Positions 20,069 to 30,569 of a stretch of DNA of 64,000 nt are shown here, in pieces. Source of the DNA: Chitinophaga sp. Cy-1792 (GTDB lineage Bacteria > Bacteroidota > Bacteroidia > Chitinophagales > Chitinophagaceae); assembly GCF_011752935.1 (NCBI RefSeq), contig NZ_VWWO01000001.1, positions 2,170,001-2,234,000 on the forward strand, in the 5' to 3' direction. Within the stretch, counting starts at the first letter, position 1; every line of letters starts with the position of its first letter. The translations under genes were made by a program, and so were the position numbers. A model generated the notes under the pieces. It did no database searches. It had not been told where the DNA came from and saw nothing but the letters and a program-made list of their open reading frames with translations.

Positions 20069-20491
20069 GTGGGATATTTCAATCAATCTTGTCTCCAATA
20101 AGTCAGCAAAAGATTTATCCAATAAATCAATATGATAGTAAACTAATCCATTGCCGAAGTCGGGTTGTCTTGAGCACTTTTCAAAAACGCGCCTGTCATT
20201 ACTATTTAGGATATACGTTATCGCCTCCGGATTTTTTACCCTATCAATAATCTCTTTTCTGATCAGTAGCGGTTTATGCAGGTTTGACCAGTATTTTTTT
20301 TCATAATCCAGACAGGGGTCCGTTAGAAAATATGGCAAAGGAGCATTGGGAGTGCGGGTAATATTGTTGATTGAATCTGCACATTGTTTCAGATAGGTCC
20401 GGGTCTCCTTTGATACACCTGTTTGAGCTGTTTTGCAGCTACTGATAGTAGCTGCAAACAGACCAAAGTATATAATTGTCTTTTTTTTCAT
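20060..20491 (-). CDS. Small lipoprotein of unknown function
   Basis: A 143-residue protein. The start at 20491 is preferred because it gives a clean lipoprotein signal (MKKKTIIYFGLFAATISSC, Cys19), whereas the longer frame from 20572 adds 27 polar residues. I recognise no domain. It contains three further cysteines (CADSIN, DPCLDYEKK, KCSRQPD). It follows the OmpA-family gene and could be co-transcribed with it, and its end overlaps the leuA terminator. Confidence 0.6.
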   Translation of the reverse strand: MKKKTIIYFGLFAATISSCKTAQTGVSKETRTYLKQCADSINNITRTPNAPLPYFLTDPCLDYEKKYWSNLHKPLLIRKEIIDRVKNPEAITYILNSNDRRVFEKCSRQPDFGNGLVYYHIDLLDKSFADLLETRLIEISHKK

Positions 20492-20572
20492 GGAAATAGT
20501 GATTATTTCAGCATAGTCAAATTTGGAGGAAAGAGACATTTGTTGCTTTATTGCGGCCCGGTTATTAGCCAT

Positions 20573-20978
20573 CTATTGCAACACAATCGTTACCCTTCTG
20601 TTCTTTCTTCTGTTTTCTTCCGAAGTATTCGGTACCAACGGATGGGCTTCTCCTTCAGATTTAGTTTCAATCCTGGAGGCCGCCACGCCTTTGCTGATGA
20701 GGTAAGCCGCCGCTGCTTTTGCTCTGGCTTCACCCACTTTCAGGTTGGTCGCCTGACTACCAATATCACAGGTATGTCCGATGATGAGGATATTCACATC
20801 CGGGTAACTGCTTAAAATGTTCGCAACACTATCCAGTCGTTCTTTTGCGCCATCCGGAACTTCTATCTGTCCCAATTTACCGAATGCCATCGGCCGGTTG
20901 ATCACCGCAACTTCTGCCGGGGTGATTTCTTTCTTAACTGGTGCCGGCAGCATTTTCTGCTCTTCTTTTACCACGTGT
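20573..20978. repeat. 406-bp direct repeat, left copy
   Basis: This stretch, the 3' part of the intact OmpA-family gene, recurs in the same orientation at 30164-30569 with only scattered substitutions (six residue changes when translated). Homology starts at the stop codon and breaks just after CCACGTGT. Confidence 0.9.
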
Positions 20979-21907
20979 ACTGCCTCCGGTTGTTTTACCA
21001 TGACAATAGTATCTTTCACTGGTGCGGGTGGCGGCACTACGGTGCAGCCTGGCCCTGAAGATGATTCTATTTTAATAGTCCGTCTGGAAGGAATACCTAA
21101 TTTTACCTGCAACCCAAAACTCACCAGTCTGGCGTTATCTACGCTGTTCAGCTTTAACACACTATTGCCTTTTACATCGGTGATGCTGGTGGGGGAGTAT
21201 GCCACCAAAGCGCCATCAGTGGCCTTTTCATGAATGTCGTTGAGGCCGTAGTCCATGTAGAGGCCTGTGTATAAACGTAAGTTACTTAGCGCGAAACTGA
21301 ACCCGGTGGCGGCACTGAGGGTAACAGCTGGTTTGAGCGTAAGTCCGCCGTTACTCTTCCAGTTACTGACAGTTCCAAATCCATGCTGGGGGAGATCATG
21401 CAGCTCCACATTATAATCCGGGTAGTAGCCACTCAGCACCAGTTGATTGGCACTGGCGTCATATTTCACGCTGAAAGGAAACAGCAATTTAGCGCCGGCA
21501 TTGATGTACCACTGCGTTTTGCCCAATGTATGGTATTGCAGCAATACCGGTATGCCTGCGGCGAGAAATTTCTGTTTCTCCGTATAACCGGTAGGCGTTA
21601 CATCAAATCTGAATGCAGACCCTGCATCATCTATCTGGTAGGCAGATAATGTTTGTCCATCTCCCAGACTAATCTTTGTAACATAATTACCAATAGTGAT
21701 ACCACTGATGAGATTAATCTTCTTTCCTAACGGAAACGTATATCCGATATCGAGGATTCCTCCCGGCTGGATTTTACTGTTTTGTCCGGCGGCTTTGTAT
21801 TGTAGCCCCTGTAATCCGCCACTGAGGCCTATCCCAAATTCCTGTGCTTTGGCGGCAGTTGATATGATCATCAAACCAACACAAACACCTGCTATATTTC
21901 TAATCAT
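20573..21907 (-). CDS. OmpA-family outer membrane protein
   Basis: A 444-residue protein: signal peptide (cleavage near AKAQ at residue 22), an N-terminal ~240-residue beta-barrel of the PorT/outer-membrane type, a proline-rich linker, then an OmpA C-terminal peptidoglycan-binding domain (about residues 345-444: VPDGAKERLDSVAN, NILIIGHTCDIGS, NRRVTIVL). It lies 56 bp after the giant secreted protein gene on the same strand. Pairing of a huge surface protein with an OmpA-type protein is common in Bacteroidota, and here the OmpA protein may anchor or help export it. The C-terminal 406 bp are duplicated at 30164-30569. Confidence 0.88.
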   Translation of the reverse strand: MIRNIAGVCVGLMIISTAAKAQEFGIGLSGGLQGLQYKAAGQNSKIQPGGILDIGYTFPLGKKINLISGITIGNYVTKISLGDGQTLSAYQIDDAGSAFRFDVTPTGYTEKQKFLAAGIPVLLQYHTLGKTQWYINAGAKLLFPFSVKYDASANQLVLSGYYPDYNVELHDLPQHGFGTVSNWKSNGGLTLKPAVTLSAATGFSFALSNLRLYTGLYMDYGLNDIHEKATDGALVAYSPTSITDVKGNSVLKLNSVDNARLVSFGLQVKLGIPSRRTIKIESSSGPGCTVVPPPAPVKDTIVMVKQPEAVHVVKEEQKMLPAPVKKEITPAEVAVINRPMAFGKLGQIEVPDGAKERLDSVANILSSYPDVNILIIGHTCDIGSQATNLKVGEARAKAAAAYLISKGVAASRIETKSEGEAHPLVPNTSEENRRKNRRVTIVLQ

Positions 21908-21963
21908 GATAAATAAGTTGATTTAAGCCAGCTGCCGGCATATACCGGCAGCTGTGCAGAATA

Positions 21964-24900
21964 TTAGTTGACAATAACGTTGGTAGTAGCTTTCTGGCCG
22001 TTGGTAAAGAGCAGGGTTACTATATAGAACCCTCCATCCATCGGCATTTTCACCTGCATTACCGGTAATACTGTTTTGTATTGTGCAATGGTTTTACCGG
22101 TGATATCCGTAATCAGCAGCATGGCGCCATTTAACTGTACTTCGGTATAGCGGCTGGTAACCGTAGCTGTGGCTCCTTTTGCTACCGGATTAGGCGCAAC
22201 GCTGATGCCACCGCTTACTGACCCTGAAGCACTTACGTTAATCGGGCAGGATTGTACCTGATTACCATTTTTATCAGTAGCCATCACATAATAGATGCCA
22301 TTCAAAGCACCGTTTTCGTTGAAATACTGGCTGGTGGCTCCTGTTACTGCTGTGTTGTTTTTATACCACTGCCATGTAAGGTAATTATTGTTGGTATTAT
22401 CAAACATTAAAACATCATTCCAATGTTGTCTTACCATGGATGGCAAAAGAATATTTACATTATTGGTTACCGTTACCGCTGCTTCGTAATTGTTATCGCC
22501 TGCCTGTGAAGCGCTAATCACGCCTGCACCAGAGCCGGTAGCAGTTAAAGTGCTGCCATTGATAGTGGCCAGCGTTGTATTATTTATCTGGTAGCTTACC
22601 GGAAAACCGCTGCTGGCAGCAGCATTCAGCTGTATGCTGGTGTTGCCGTCGCAACCTAATGACAGCGTCTGCGACCAGGTAATCGTTTGGGTAGCCTTAT
22701 TAATTGTGAAAGTATTACCGGTAAATGTAGCGGTGTAGTTGTTGCCGGCACTTAACGTACCCTTTGTAATAGCGTAACTGCCTGCATTTTCGCCTGCGTC
22801 CCTGCTTAACTTTCCACTGAGCTGATCACCGGTGATCAAACCTGTTGTAGTATAAGTTAATGCCGGATCACTGGTTCCGAAAGTTTTAGATTTCGCATCA
22901 GCATTGATGGAAAGTGCTGCCGGCGTGATGCTCAGGTTACGTGTGTTGAAGGTAATAGTATAGTTGTTACCTGCGGATAAAGACCCTTGCGTGATGGCAT
23001 AATCACCCACATTTTCTCCGGTATTTCTGCTCAGTGCACCACTGAGTTTGTCGCTGTTCAGCAATCCTGATGCGGTATAGGTCAGTGCCGGATCACCGGT
23101 GCCATAGACTTTCGTTTTTACATCAGCAGTAACGGTAAGTGCTGCGGTGTTAATGGTCAGTTTATTACCAGTGAAGCTGATGGTATAGTTATTACCTGCG
23201 GATAATGATCCATGTGTGATGCTGTACTGTCCTGTGTTTTCACCTCCATCTCTTGTTAATGCACCAGTAAGCTGATCACCAGGAACAAGGCCGGTGGTGG
23301 CATAAGTCAATGCGGGATCTGAAGTGCCATAAACTTTTGATTTGGCATCGGCTGAAATGCTGAGAGCGGCCGGTGTAATATTTAGTTTATTGCTATTGAA
23401 GGTGATATTGTAATTGTTACCTGCTGATAATGATCCCTGTGTAATGTTGTACAGTCCTGTATTTTCACCTGCTTCTCTCGTTAATGCACCCGTGAACTGA
23501 TCGCCGGCAACAAGGCCAATGGTAGCATACGTTAATGCCGGATCTGAAGTGCCATAAACTTTTGATTTGGCATCGGCTGTAATGCTAAGAGCAGCCGGTG
23601 TAATATCCAGTTTACTGCTATTGAAGGAAATATTATAATTATTTCCTGCGGATAATGATCCCTGTGTGATGTTGTATTGTCCAACGTTTTCTCCGGCATC
23701 TCTGTTTAATATACCGCTGATCAGATCATTGTTTATTAAGCCGGTACTAGTATAGGTAAGCGCTGGATCATTCGTGCCATATACTTTTGTTTTAGTAGTA
23801 GCCGTCACCGTTAGTGCGGCCGGTGTGATATCAAATTTGCCGTTATTAAAGGTAATGGTGTAGTTATTACCAGCAGATAGAGACCCTTGTGTAATGCTGT
23901 AGCTGCCTGCATTTTCACCTGGATCTCTGCTTAATTTTCCACTGAGCTGATCACCATTGGTTATACCGGTTATTGTGTAAGTTAAAGCAGGATCACTGGT
24001 GCCATAGGTTTTTGATTTCGCATCAGCATTGATGGAAAGCGCTGCCGGCGTGATACTCAGGTTACGCGTATAGAAGGTAATGATATAGTTATTACCTGCG
24101 GATACAGACCCTTGCGTGATAGCATAGTCGCCTACCTGTTCTCCGGCATTTCTTCCCAATGTTCCACTGAGGGGATCACTATTCAGTAATCCTGATGTAG
24201 TATAGGTTAGTGCAGGGTCAGTGGTGCCATAGACTTTCGTTTTTGGATCAGCTGTAATGGTCAGTGCGGCCGGTGTAATATTTAATTTATTGCTGTTGAA
24301 GGTAATTGTATAATTATTGCCTGCGGATAATGTTCCTGCTGTGATATCGTACGATCCTGCATTTTCCCCGCTGGTACGTGAAAGGGCCCCGGTGAACTGG
24401 TCATTGCCGAGTAGTCCGGTGGAAGTATAGCTGAATGCCGGATCGGATTCCCCGTAAACTTTGCTTTGTAGGGTAGCGGTAACTGTTACGCCTGCCGGTA
24501 TGATTTCAAGGGTATTGCCAATGAAATTGATCGTATAGTTGATACCGCCATTTAAAGTTCCCTGGGTAATATTATAGTTGCCGGCATTTTCTCCCGTGAT
24601 TCTGGCTGGCATACCGGTGACCACATCATTGTTTAAAAGGCCGGTGGCGGTAAACAGGAATTGCGGATCGCTGTAGCCATATATTTTGGTAGCAGGTGCT
24701 GCTGTTACAGTAACGGTTGCTGGTGCAATGGTGAAATTATCTCCTGTGAAATTGATGCTATAGTTGGGAGAGGAGGTCAGCGTACCCTGAGAAATAGGGT
24801 ACGCGCCTGCATTTTCGCCTGCTGTTCTGCTGAGTGTTCCGCTTAATCTGTCATTATTTACCAGGCCGTCAACGGTGTACTCCAATTCCGGATCATCTTC

Positions 24901-27900
24901 GCCGTAGGTTTTGCCTGTAGCAATGGCTTTTACAGCAAGTTGTGCCGGGGTAATGACTAAGGTTTGCGGTGCTATATCCAACACATAGTTAGCTCCGGCT
25001 GTCAGGTTACCTGGCTTTAAATAATAGGTTCCAATGTTTTCCCCTACCTCTCTTTCGAGGTTACCGGTGAGTTGGTCATTTCCCAGTAGTCCTGTTACGG
25101 TATAGGTTAATACAGGGTCATTGGTGCCATATACTTTATTTTGGTGGTCCGGTGTGACAATAAGGTCCTGTGGAGTAATAGTGAAGTATGTACCTGAGGA
25201 AAGTACCAGGTAATAGTTACTGCCAGCATAGAGGGTTCCCAGTGTCATTTGATAGTTGCCTGCATTTTCGCCGGGTGTTCTTCCTGGTACTCCTGTCATT
25301 TTATCATTGCCTATCAAGCCTGCAACGGTATATTGAATTTCAGGTTCCGGGGAGCCATAGGTTTTAGTTGTGTTTTCAGCTGTGATAGTTAACGAGGCAG
25401 GTACAACGTGTATGTTGAGGGTTGCCGGTACAGCTTCGTTATAGGAAGCATTTCCTGCCTGTGATGCCTGAATGGTGACATCTCCGGCCCCGGTAATAGT
25501 CACGTTACCGTTGTTGTCGATAGTGGCAACATCAGGGTTATTACTGCTGTAGGTTATCGACAGGTTGGATGTTGATTTTGCCGCAGCTGAGAATGTGGCA
25601 ACGCCATAGGTAGTATTGACCGTAGAACCATTTATGAATTGATTGAAGGATATCGTTTGGTCTCCTTTTCCTACGGTTAAAGTAGCAATGTTGCCGTAAA
25701 CGGAGCCGCAGAGACCTGTTACGATGGGTCGGAACTGGTAGCCGCTCATGCCGGCGGTAGGGGATTTGATGGTAATGGTGCCGGTGGTAGTTCCGGAATA
25801 TGCACCGGCGTCGGTTACTGATTTAAAGCCAGTGCCGGTATTGATTTGCCATTGGTAACCCTTTATGCCGCCCGCTGCAGTTGCCTCGAGGCTGAAAGAG
25901 GCCAGGATTCCTATTATAGCGGCGGTATCTGCTGGTTGTTTGGTTAAAACAGGCTTGTTGCCCACAGTAACGGTGACTGGTGTTCTGACAGTGTTTACAC
26001 AACCATTTGAAGTACGGGTAGCCTGTACATAGTACGTAGTGGTAGCCGTGATAGTTGGCGTCGTAAATGGCAGACCACTGCCGCTAGTTCCCAGTTTAAT
26101 GCCATCCGATGGGAGATCATACCAGTCGATCGTTGCATTAAGAGAAGTCGCCGTTAAATTAATAGTAGTAATACCCGTACAAATGATCGCCGGATCTGGT
26201 GTAACCACTGGTGAAGCTACCAGCTTTGTTGCATAATAGATATTTAAGGATGGATTAGATCCGGAGGTTGTTATTGTGATCGCATCAAAATTCTTCCCTG
26301 GTTTATATTTCACGTAAATAAGTCCACCTTCCACAACAACACTCAATGCAGAGGAACTGCTACCCAGTGTAACAACATCATTATTGCTGACACCACCATT
26401 CTCCGTGTTTATCTTAATATTGTTCAGCATACCGCTGGAAATGGTTGTATTGAGGATTCCTAGTTTCAGTTTAATGATATCGTCACTGGTACCGGCTTCA
26501 GGGAATTTAAGTGTTTGGAATATTGATCCGGGACTCGTTCCCACGAGCGTCATGAGGATACTATAGGTAGTACTGTCTTTGTCCGCGCCGTTGGTGGGGT
26601 TAAGCACTGTACAAAGAGAGCAGTCCATGGAGACGCCATTGGTTTGGGACGTAGCTACGTCGCATGGAAGATTAGCAACCTTCGTGGTAAAGCTGGCCGG
26701 ATTATCATTGGCGGTAGCTGTCTGATAAAACGCATTGCCAGCGATGCCGCCAGTATTGTATTCCGCTACCATTACGGTATAGGAAGAGCCACCTGTAAGG
26801 CCTGAAATATTTACCGTGTTACCGGTGCCGGTATATACGCAGTACCAGCCGCTCGTGCCGATCTGGCCGCCGCTTTTGAAGATGGTATTTGCCGTGTATT
26901 CGATACCGTTAGCAGGAGCAGCATTGTCTGTTGCCTGTGCTTTTACAAATACTGCACGCTTTTCACCATTGCCGTTTGTCCAGCTGATAGTAGCGGTAGC
27001 ATCTGTAATATTTGAAAGAACAATATTATTTGCTGGTGATGTTGGTGCGGTTACAATGTTGGCGAGATAAGTTTTTAATACGCTGGAATTAGCCAGGGCT
27101 GCCACCACATCGGTGCGGCCATCGCGGTTAAAATCTCCCGTAACAAAACTATAAGGTCTGTCTCCTGCGTCATTTACGGTGATACCAGCTGTATTAAAAC
27201 CTCTGGGTCCGGGTGCACCATAATTGGCATAAGCATTTATAAAAGGTGCTGCGGTATTGCCTGTAATCAGGTCCGGATAGCCGTCGCCGTTAATATCTCC
27301 CACTGTTACAATGCTGCTGTTAGCAGATGGCATTGAGATTGCTGGCGCAAATGATGGCGAGCCGGAGAAGCTCGCATTGAGGTATACAAATACGTTAGCG
27401 GCATATTGAATAACTACATCCTGTTTGCCATCGCCATCAACATCTGCAATGCTGATATTCTGAGGGCGGGCAATGGTGCCGAACTGTGAAGGGGTGGCAA
27501 AGGAAATGTTGCCTGGAGTACTGGTATTACGCCAAACATAAAAGTAAGCTCTGTTAATATCGAGCGATACAATGTCTGGTTTATTATCTCCATCTATATC
27601 TACCAGCTTAGCGAATTGCTGAGAAAACCCAACAGGCCTGGAGTTTTGTAAAGTAGCTTTAACAAAGGCAAAGCTACCTTTGGCGGTACTGGTATTTCTT
27701 AATATAGCAATCTCTCCTGTAGAAACACTTGCGGTAAAGATATCTGCCAGGCCATCGCCATCGATATCAACACCATCTGTAAAATCAGAAGGGATACCAA
27801 CAGGGAAGGTGCCGGCTACTGGCCAGTTACTCATCGTACCGGTATTGGCATATACGATCGCATCACCTGCGCTGTTGTTATAGCCAGGGAATACAACATC

Positions 27901-29901
27901 TATTTTACCATCGCCATCAAAGTCTGCAATTGCAGGTTGTCCGGTAGCTGAATAGCTGGAATTGGTAAATGGCTGTGTAGTTGTAGGAGTGAAGGAAAGC
28001 GCTTTATTACTGCTGCTGTTTGTGAAAAATTGAAAACTCAGCGGATTTAAAGCGAAGCCGAAATTAGCAGCCATCAGATCAGGTTTGCCATCATTATCAA
28101 AATCAGCAGATAACAGATAATATGGTTTGAAATTCAGTGCGAGGTCTGTAGACGGGGTATGCTGCAGATCTGCCTGACCCAGCGTATTACGGTTAGGCGT
28201 TACAATTTGATTGTAATACTTGCCGCTGCTGGCCTGCAGGCCGTTATCCAGATTTGTTAAAGTAACGGGGCCGATGGCGGTGCCGGCAGGTATGGTGGCA
28301 ACAAGCGTGGATGTACTGCCAGTTACCGTAGCGGGTATTCCACCAATCAAAACCTGGTTTTTAGCCATTACAGCGTTGGCGTTATCGCAGGTGATGACCA
28401 TACTGCTTCCTGCAGGACCCATGGTGGGTGAAATGGTCTTAATCACCGGCTGAAGGCTGATCTGGTTCTGGTATATAGAAATGGAATGGTTGATGGATGA
28501 TCCGATGATGAGATCAGGTTTGTTATCATTATTGAGGTCTGTTATAATATTCTTCATCGGTGTATCTTTGGCAGCAAATAATTGCTCGCTGTCAAATGAA
28601 ATGAGCGGGCCTGTGCTACGGTTTAATAGCAGACCTGCGTTGAAACCTGTACCTGTTTGAAGGGAATAGCTGACAAGGATATCCGGACTTTTATCACCGT
28701 TCATATCGGCCATTGACATACGTATCGGGGCGCCGGAAACTTTAATGGGACTTAGTTCTCGAAAGATCAGTTCCTGATTGCCATCCAATGCCGGCTGCAT
28801 GATGCCAAGGGAATGCATGTTACCATAGGCTAATATAAGTTCGGGTTTACCATCCTGGTTAAAGTCATAAAACAGGATATCCGAAGGCGATTCTGCGACC
28901 GAATATTTCCTGTAATTGCCAAAGGCATATTTGCCCACGCCATCAACTGTTCCCTTTACTACGAAGAACACGGGTATACCGGTTAAACTGCCAATAATGT
29001 CCGGAATTCCATCCGCATCTATATCCTGCACATATAGATTTCGGAATTGATCGTTAATGTTTAGTGTCAGGGGACTAAAAGTTACGTCAGTGCCCACTGA
29101 TGTATTTTGGAGTAATGTTATCTGACCACTACCCTTACTGCCCACCAGGATATCCACCAGACCATCCCCGTTAATGTCGGTAACAACCAGGTTGTTTATA
29201 GGAATGCCGGCATTAAACGTCCTGTTCACCCGCAAAAGATTGTCGCCATTATTATACATGACAAGAATCTGGGGACTATCTCTCAGGCCAACCACGAGGT
29301 CAGGATAGCCATCACGGTTGATGTCGCCAGTGGCAAGCACTATTTCATTGCCATAGGCGGTCATGTCGGTCGTAGAAATGAAAGGCTGGAAGGCGATATT
29401 TGTACTGGTGCTATTGTTCAGACGTAATGTTATACCAGGATAATATGCAGTTCCATTGGCCGTAATCAGGTCTGGTTTTCCATCTCTGTTTACATCCAGC
29501 AAAACGAAATCATTGATGGCACCATCAATGAGACCATCCGACAGATGATCATATAACTTGAAGTCGCGGGAACCAAAAGTTGTTTTTGCCGGAGAGATAA
29601 GCGGTACAAACCTGGTACTGCTTTGAGCCATATAACCGGTGGAGGGGTTTGTTACGGTAATATAGTCATAGTCTGCACCATCCGGCACCTTTACCATTAT
29701 AAAGTCGTTGGTGGCTGTGATAACACTGGCCTTTTTATTTCCAAAAAATACAACATTGTTGAGTCCGAGGTTTTGACCATTGATGGTGATCACATCTCCG
29801 GCTTTCCCTTCATTGGGTACAACGCTGGTGATACTGATGTTTTGTGCATAAATTTTTACAGAAGAACATAGGAAGAAAAATAACAATAGAGGAAGTCGCA
29901 T
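21964..29901 (-). CDS. Giant secreted multidomain protein, T9SS cargo with MBG repeats
   Basis: About 2645 residues from the ATG at 29901, which gives a typical signal peptide (MRLPLLLFFFLCSS, cleavage near YAQ); an in-frame ATG at 29937 would add 12 residues. Domains in order: an IPT/TIG domain (ITSVVPNEGKAGD), FG-GAP/VCBS-like repeats with Ca-binding DxNxDGxxD loops (DVNRDGKPDLI), a second IPT/TIG, more FG-GAP repeats, a fibronectin-III-like region, Ig-like segments, 12 tandem MBG repeats of ~75 residues, a bacterial Ig-like stretch and a T9SS type A sorting domain ending VAPNPV ... GGFYIV. Probably a surface adhesin or matrix protein. No enzyme domain was seen. Confidence 0.88.
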   Translation of the reverse strand: MRLPLLLFFFLCSSVKIYAQNISITSVVPNEGKAGDVITINGQNLGLNNVVFFGNKKASVITATNDFIMVKVPDGADYDYITVTNPSTGYMAQSSTRFVPLISPAKTTFGSRDFKLYDHLSDGLIDGAINDFVLLDVNRDGKPDLITANGTAYYPGITLRLNNSTSTNIAFQPFISTTDMTAYGNEIVLATGDINRDGYPDLVVGLRDSPQILVMYNNGDNLLRVNRTFNAGIPINNLVVTDINGDGLVDILVGSKGSGQITLLQNTSVGTDVTFSPLTLNINDQFRNLYVQDIDADGIPDIIGSLTGIPVFFVVKGTVDGVGKYAFGNYRKYSVAESPSDILFYDFNQDGKPELILAYGNMHSLGIMQPALDGNQELIFRELSPIKVSGAPIRMSMADMNGDKSPDILVSYSLQTGTGFNAGLLLNRSTGPLISFDSEQLFAAKDTPMKNIITDLNNDNKPDLIIGSSINHSISIYQNQISLQPVIKTISPTMGPAGSSMVITCDNANAVMAKNQVLIGGIPATVTGSTSTLVATIPAGTAIGPVTLTNLDNGLQASSGKYYNQIVTPNRNTLGQADLQHTPSTDLALNFKPYYLLSADFDNDGKPDLMAANFGFALNPLSFQFFTNSSSNKALSFTPTTTQPFTNSSYSATGQPAIADFDGDGKIDVVFPGYNNSAGDAIVYANTGTMSNWPVAGTFPVGIPSDFTDGVDIDGDGLADIFTASVSTGEIAILRNTSTAKGSFAFVKATLQNSRPVGFSQQFAKLVDIDGDNKPDIVSLDINRAYFYVWRNTSTPGNISFATPSQFGTIARPQNISIADVDGDGKQDVVIQYAANVFVYLNASFSGSPSFAPAISMPSANSSIVTVGDINGDGYPDLITGNTAAPFINAYANYGAPGPRGFNTAGITVNDAGDRPYSFVTGDFNRDGRTDVVAALANSSVLKTYLANIVTAPTSPANNIVLSNITDATATISWTNGNGEKRAVFVKAQATDNAAPANGIEYTANTIFKSGGQIGTSGWYCVYTGTGNTVNISGLTGGSSYTVMVAEYNTGGIAGNAFYQTATANDNPASFTTKVANLPCDVATSQTNGVSMDCSLCTVLNPTNGADKDSTTYSILMTLVGTSPGSIFQTLKFPEAGTSDDIIKLKLGILNTTISSGMLNNIKINTENGGVSNNDVVTLGSSSSALSVVVEGGLIYVKYKPGKNFDAITITTSGSNPSLNIYYATKLVASPVVTPDPAIICTGITTINLTATSLNATIDWYDLPSDGIKLGTSGSGLPFTTPTITATTTYYVQATRTSNGCVNTVRTPVTVTVGNKPVLTKQPADTAAIIGILASFSLEATAAGGIKGYQWQINTGTGFKSVTDAGAYSGTTTGTITIKSPTAGMSGYQFRPIVTGLCGSVYGNIATLTVGKGDQTISFNQFINGSTVNTTYGVATFSAAAKSTSNLSITYSSNNPDVATIDNNGNVTITGAGDVTIQASQAGNASYNEAVPATLNIHVVPASLTITAENTTKTYGSPEPEIQYTVAGLIGNDKMTGVPGRTPGENAGNYQMTLGTLYAGSNYYLVLSSGTYFTITPQDLIVTPDHQNKVYGTNDPVLTYTVTGLLGNDQLTGNLEREVGENIGTYYLKPGNLTAGANYVLDIAPQTLVITPAQLAVKAIATGKTYGEDDPELEYTVDGLVNNDRLSGTLSRTAGENAGAYPISQGTLTSSPNYSINFTGDNFTIAPATVTVTAAPATKIYGYSDPQFLFTATGLLNNDVVTGMPARITGENAGNYNITQGTLNGGINYTINFIGNTLEIIPAGVTVTATLQSKVYGESDPAFSYTSTGLLGNDQFTGALSRTSGENAGSYDITAGTLSAGNNYTITFNSNKLNITPAALTITADPKTKVYGTTDPALTYTTSGLLNSDPLSGTLGRNAGEQVGDYAITQGSVSAGNNYIITFYTRNLSITPAALSINADAKSKTYGTSDPALTYTITGITNGDQLSGKLSRDPGENAGSYSITQGSLSAGNNYTITFNNGKFDITPAALTVTATTKTKVYGTNDPALTYTSTGLINNDLISGILNRDAGENVGQYNITQGSLSAGNNYNISFNSSKLDITPAALSITADAKSKVYGTSDPALTYATIGLVAGDQFTGALTREAGENTGLYNITQGSLSAGNNYNITFNSNKLNITPAALSISADAKSKVYGTSDPALTYATTGLVPGDQLTGALTRDGGENTGQYSITHGSLSAGNNYTISFTGNKLTINTAALTVTADVKTKVYGTGDPALTYTASGLLNSDKLSGALSRNTGENVGDYAITQGSLSAGNNYTITFNTRNLSITPAALSINADAKSKTFGTSDPALTYTTTGLITGDQLSGKLSRDAGENAGSYAITKGTLSAGNNYTATFTGNTFTINKATQTITWSQTLSLGCDGNTSIQLNAAASSGFPVSYQINNTTLATINGSTLTATGSGAGVISASQAGDNNYEAAVTVTNNVNILLPSMVRQHWNDVLMFDNTNNNYLTWQWYKNNTAVTGATSQYFNENGALNGIYYVMATDKNGNQVQSCPINVSASGSVSGGISVAPNPVAKGATATVTSRYTEVQLNGAMLLITDITGKTIAQYKTVLPVMQVKMPMDGGFYIVTLLFTNGQKATTNVIVN
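22697..25400 (-). repeat. Twelve tandem MBG repeats inside the giant gene
   Basis: Twelve copies of a ~75-codon (~225-bp) unit with the pattern KTYG-x-SDPALTYT, GDQLSG, GENAG-Y-I-QG, SAGNNYTITF, then TPA. Boundaries are approximate. The repeats nearest the protein's C-terminus (5-12) are most alike, while repeats 1-4 are more divergent, consistent with expansion from that end. Such arrays give length variation through recombination. Confidence 0.85.
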
Positions 29902-30059
29902 CCTTGCAGACCACGTGTTCGGGAGATTTGGTGCCATTAGTTGGGATTGAATTAGCCGGCAAAGCTAAATATATTCTTTTGATAGATATATGTGTTATTT
30001 GTAAAGTGATGATTTTAGGGAGCGAAATGCTTGTTTTTATGGATAAGCGTAAATGCAAA

Positions 30060-30084
30060 CGGCCGGGAGATCCTACCCCGGCCG
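30060..30084. terminator. GC-rich hairpin upstream of the giant gene
   Basis: CGGCCGGG pairs with CCCGGCCG around a 9-nt loop. It lies between the truncated OmpA copy and the start of the giant gene and is only weakly T-rich downstream on the plus strand. It may terminate leftover transcription from the truncated copy, but this is uncertain. Confidence 0.4.
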
Positions 30085-30122
30085 CTTGTAGGAATTTTTA
30101 AAGTTATCAAGATAATAGATAT

Positions 30123-30148
30123 AACTACTACGATTAACCGTAGCAGTT
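30123..30148 (-). terminator. Hairpin downstream of the OmpA fragment
   Basis: A 10-bp stem (AACTACTACG with CGTAGCAGTT, G-U on the minus strand, 6-nt loop) 16 bp after the stop of the duplicated OmpA fragment on the minus strand. It could be the original terminator of the lost gene copy. No long U-tract follows. Confidence 0.4.
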
Positions 30149-30163
30149 ATACAATACTATTGG

Positions 30164-30569
30164 TTATTGCAACACAATCGTTACCCTTCTGTTCTTCCTT
30201 CTGTTTTCTTCTGAAGTATTCGGTACCAGCGGATGGGCTTCTCCTTCAGATTTAGTTTCAATCCTGGAAGCCGCCACCCCTTTGCTGACCAGGTAAGCCG
30301 CTGCTGCTTTGGCTCTGGCTTCACCCACTTTCATGTTGGCCGCCTGACTACCAATATCACAGGTATGTCCGATGATGAGGATATTCACATCCGGGTAGCT
30401 GCTTAAAATGTTAGCAACACTATCCAGTTGTTCTTTTGCGCCATCCGGAACTTCTATCTGTCCCAGTTTACCGAATATCATTGGCCGGTTGATCACCGCA
30501 ACTTCTGCCGGGGTGATTTCTTTCTTAACTGGCACCGGCAGCATTTTCTGCTCTTCTTTCACCACGTGT
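30164..30569. repeat. 406-bp direct repeat, right copy
   Basis: Same-orientation copy of 20573-20978, about 9.6 kb away. Recombination between the copies would remove the giant gene and the N-terminal part of the OmpA gene and leave one truncated copy. Confidence 0.85.
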
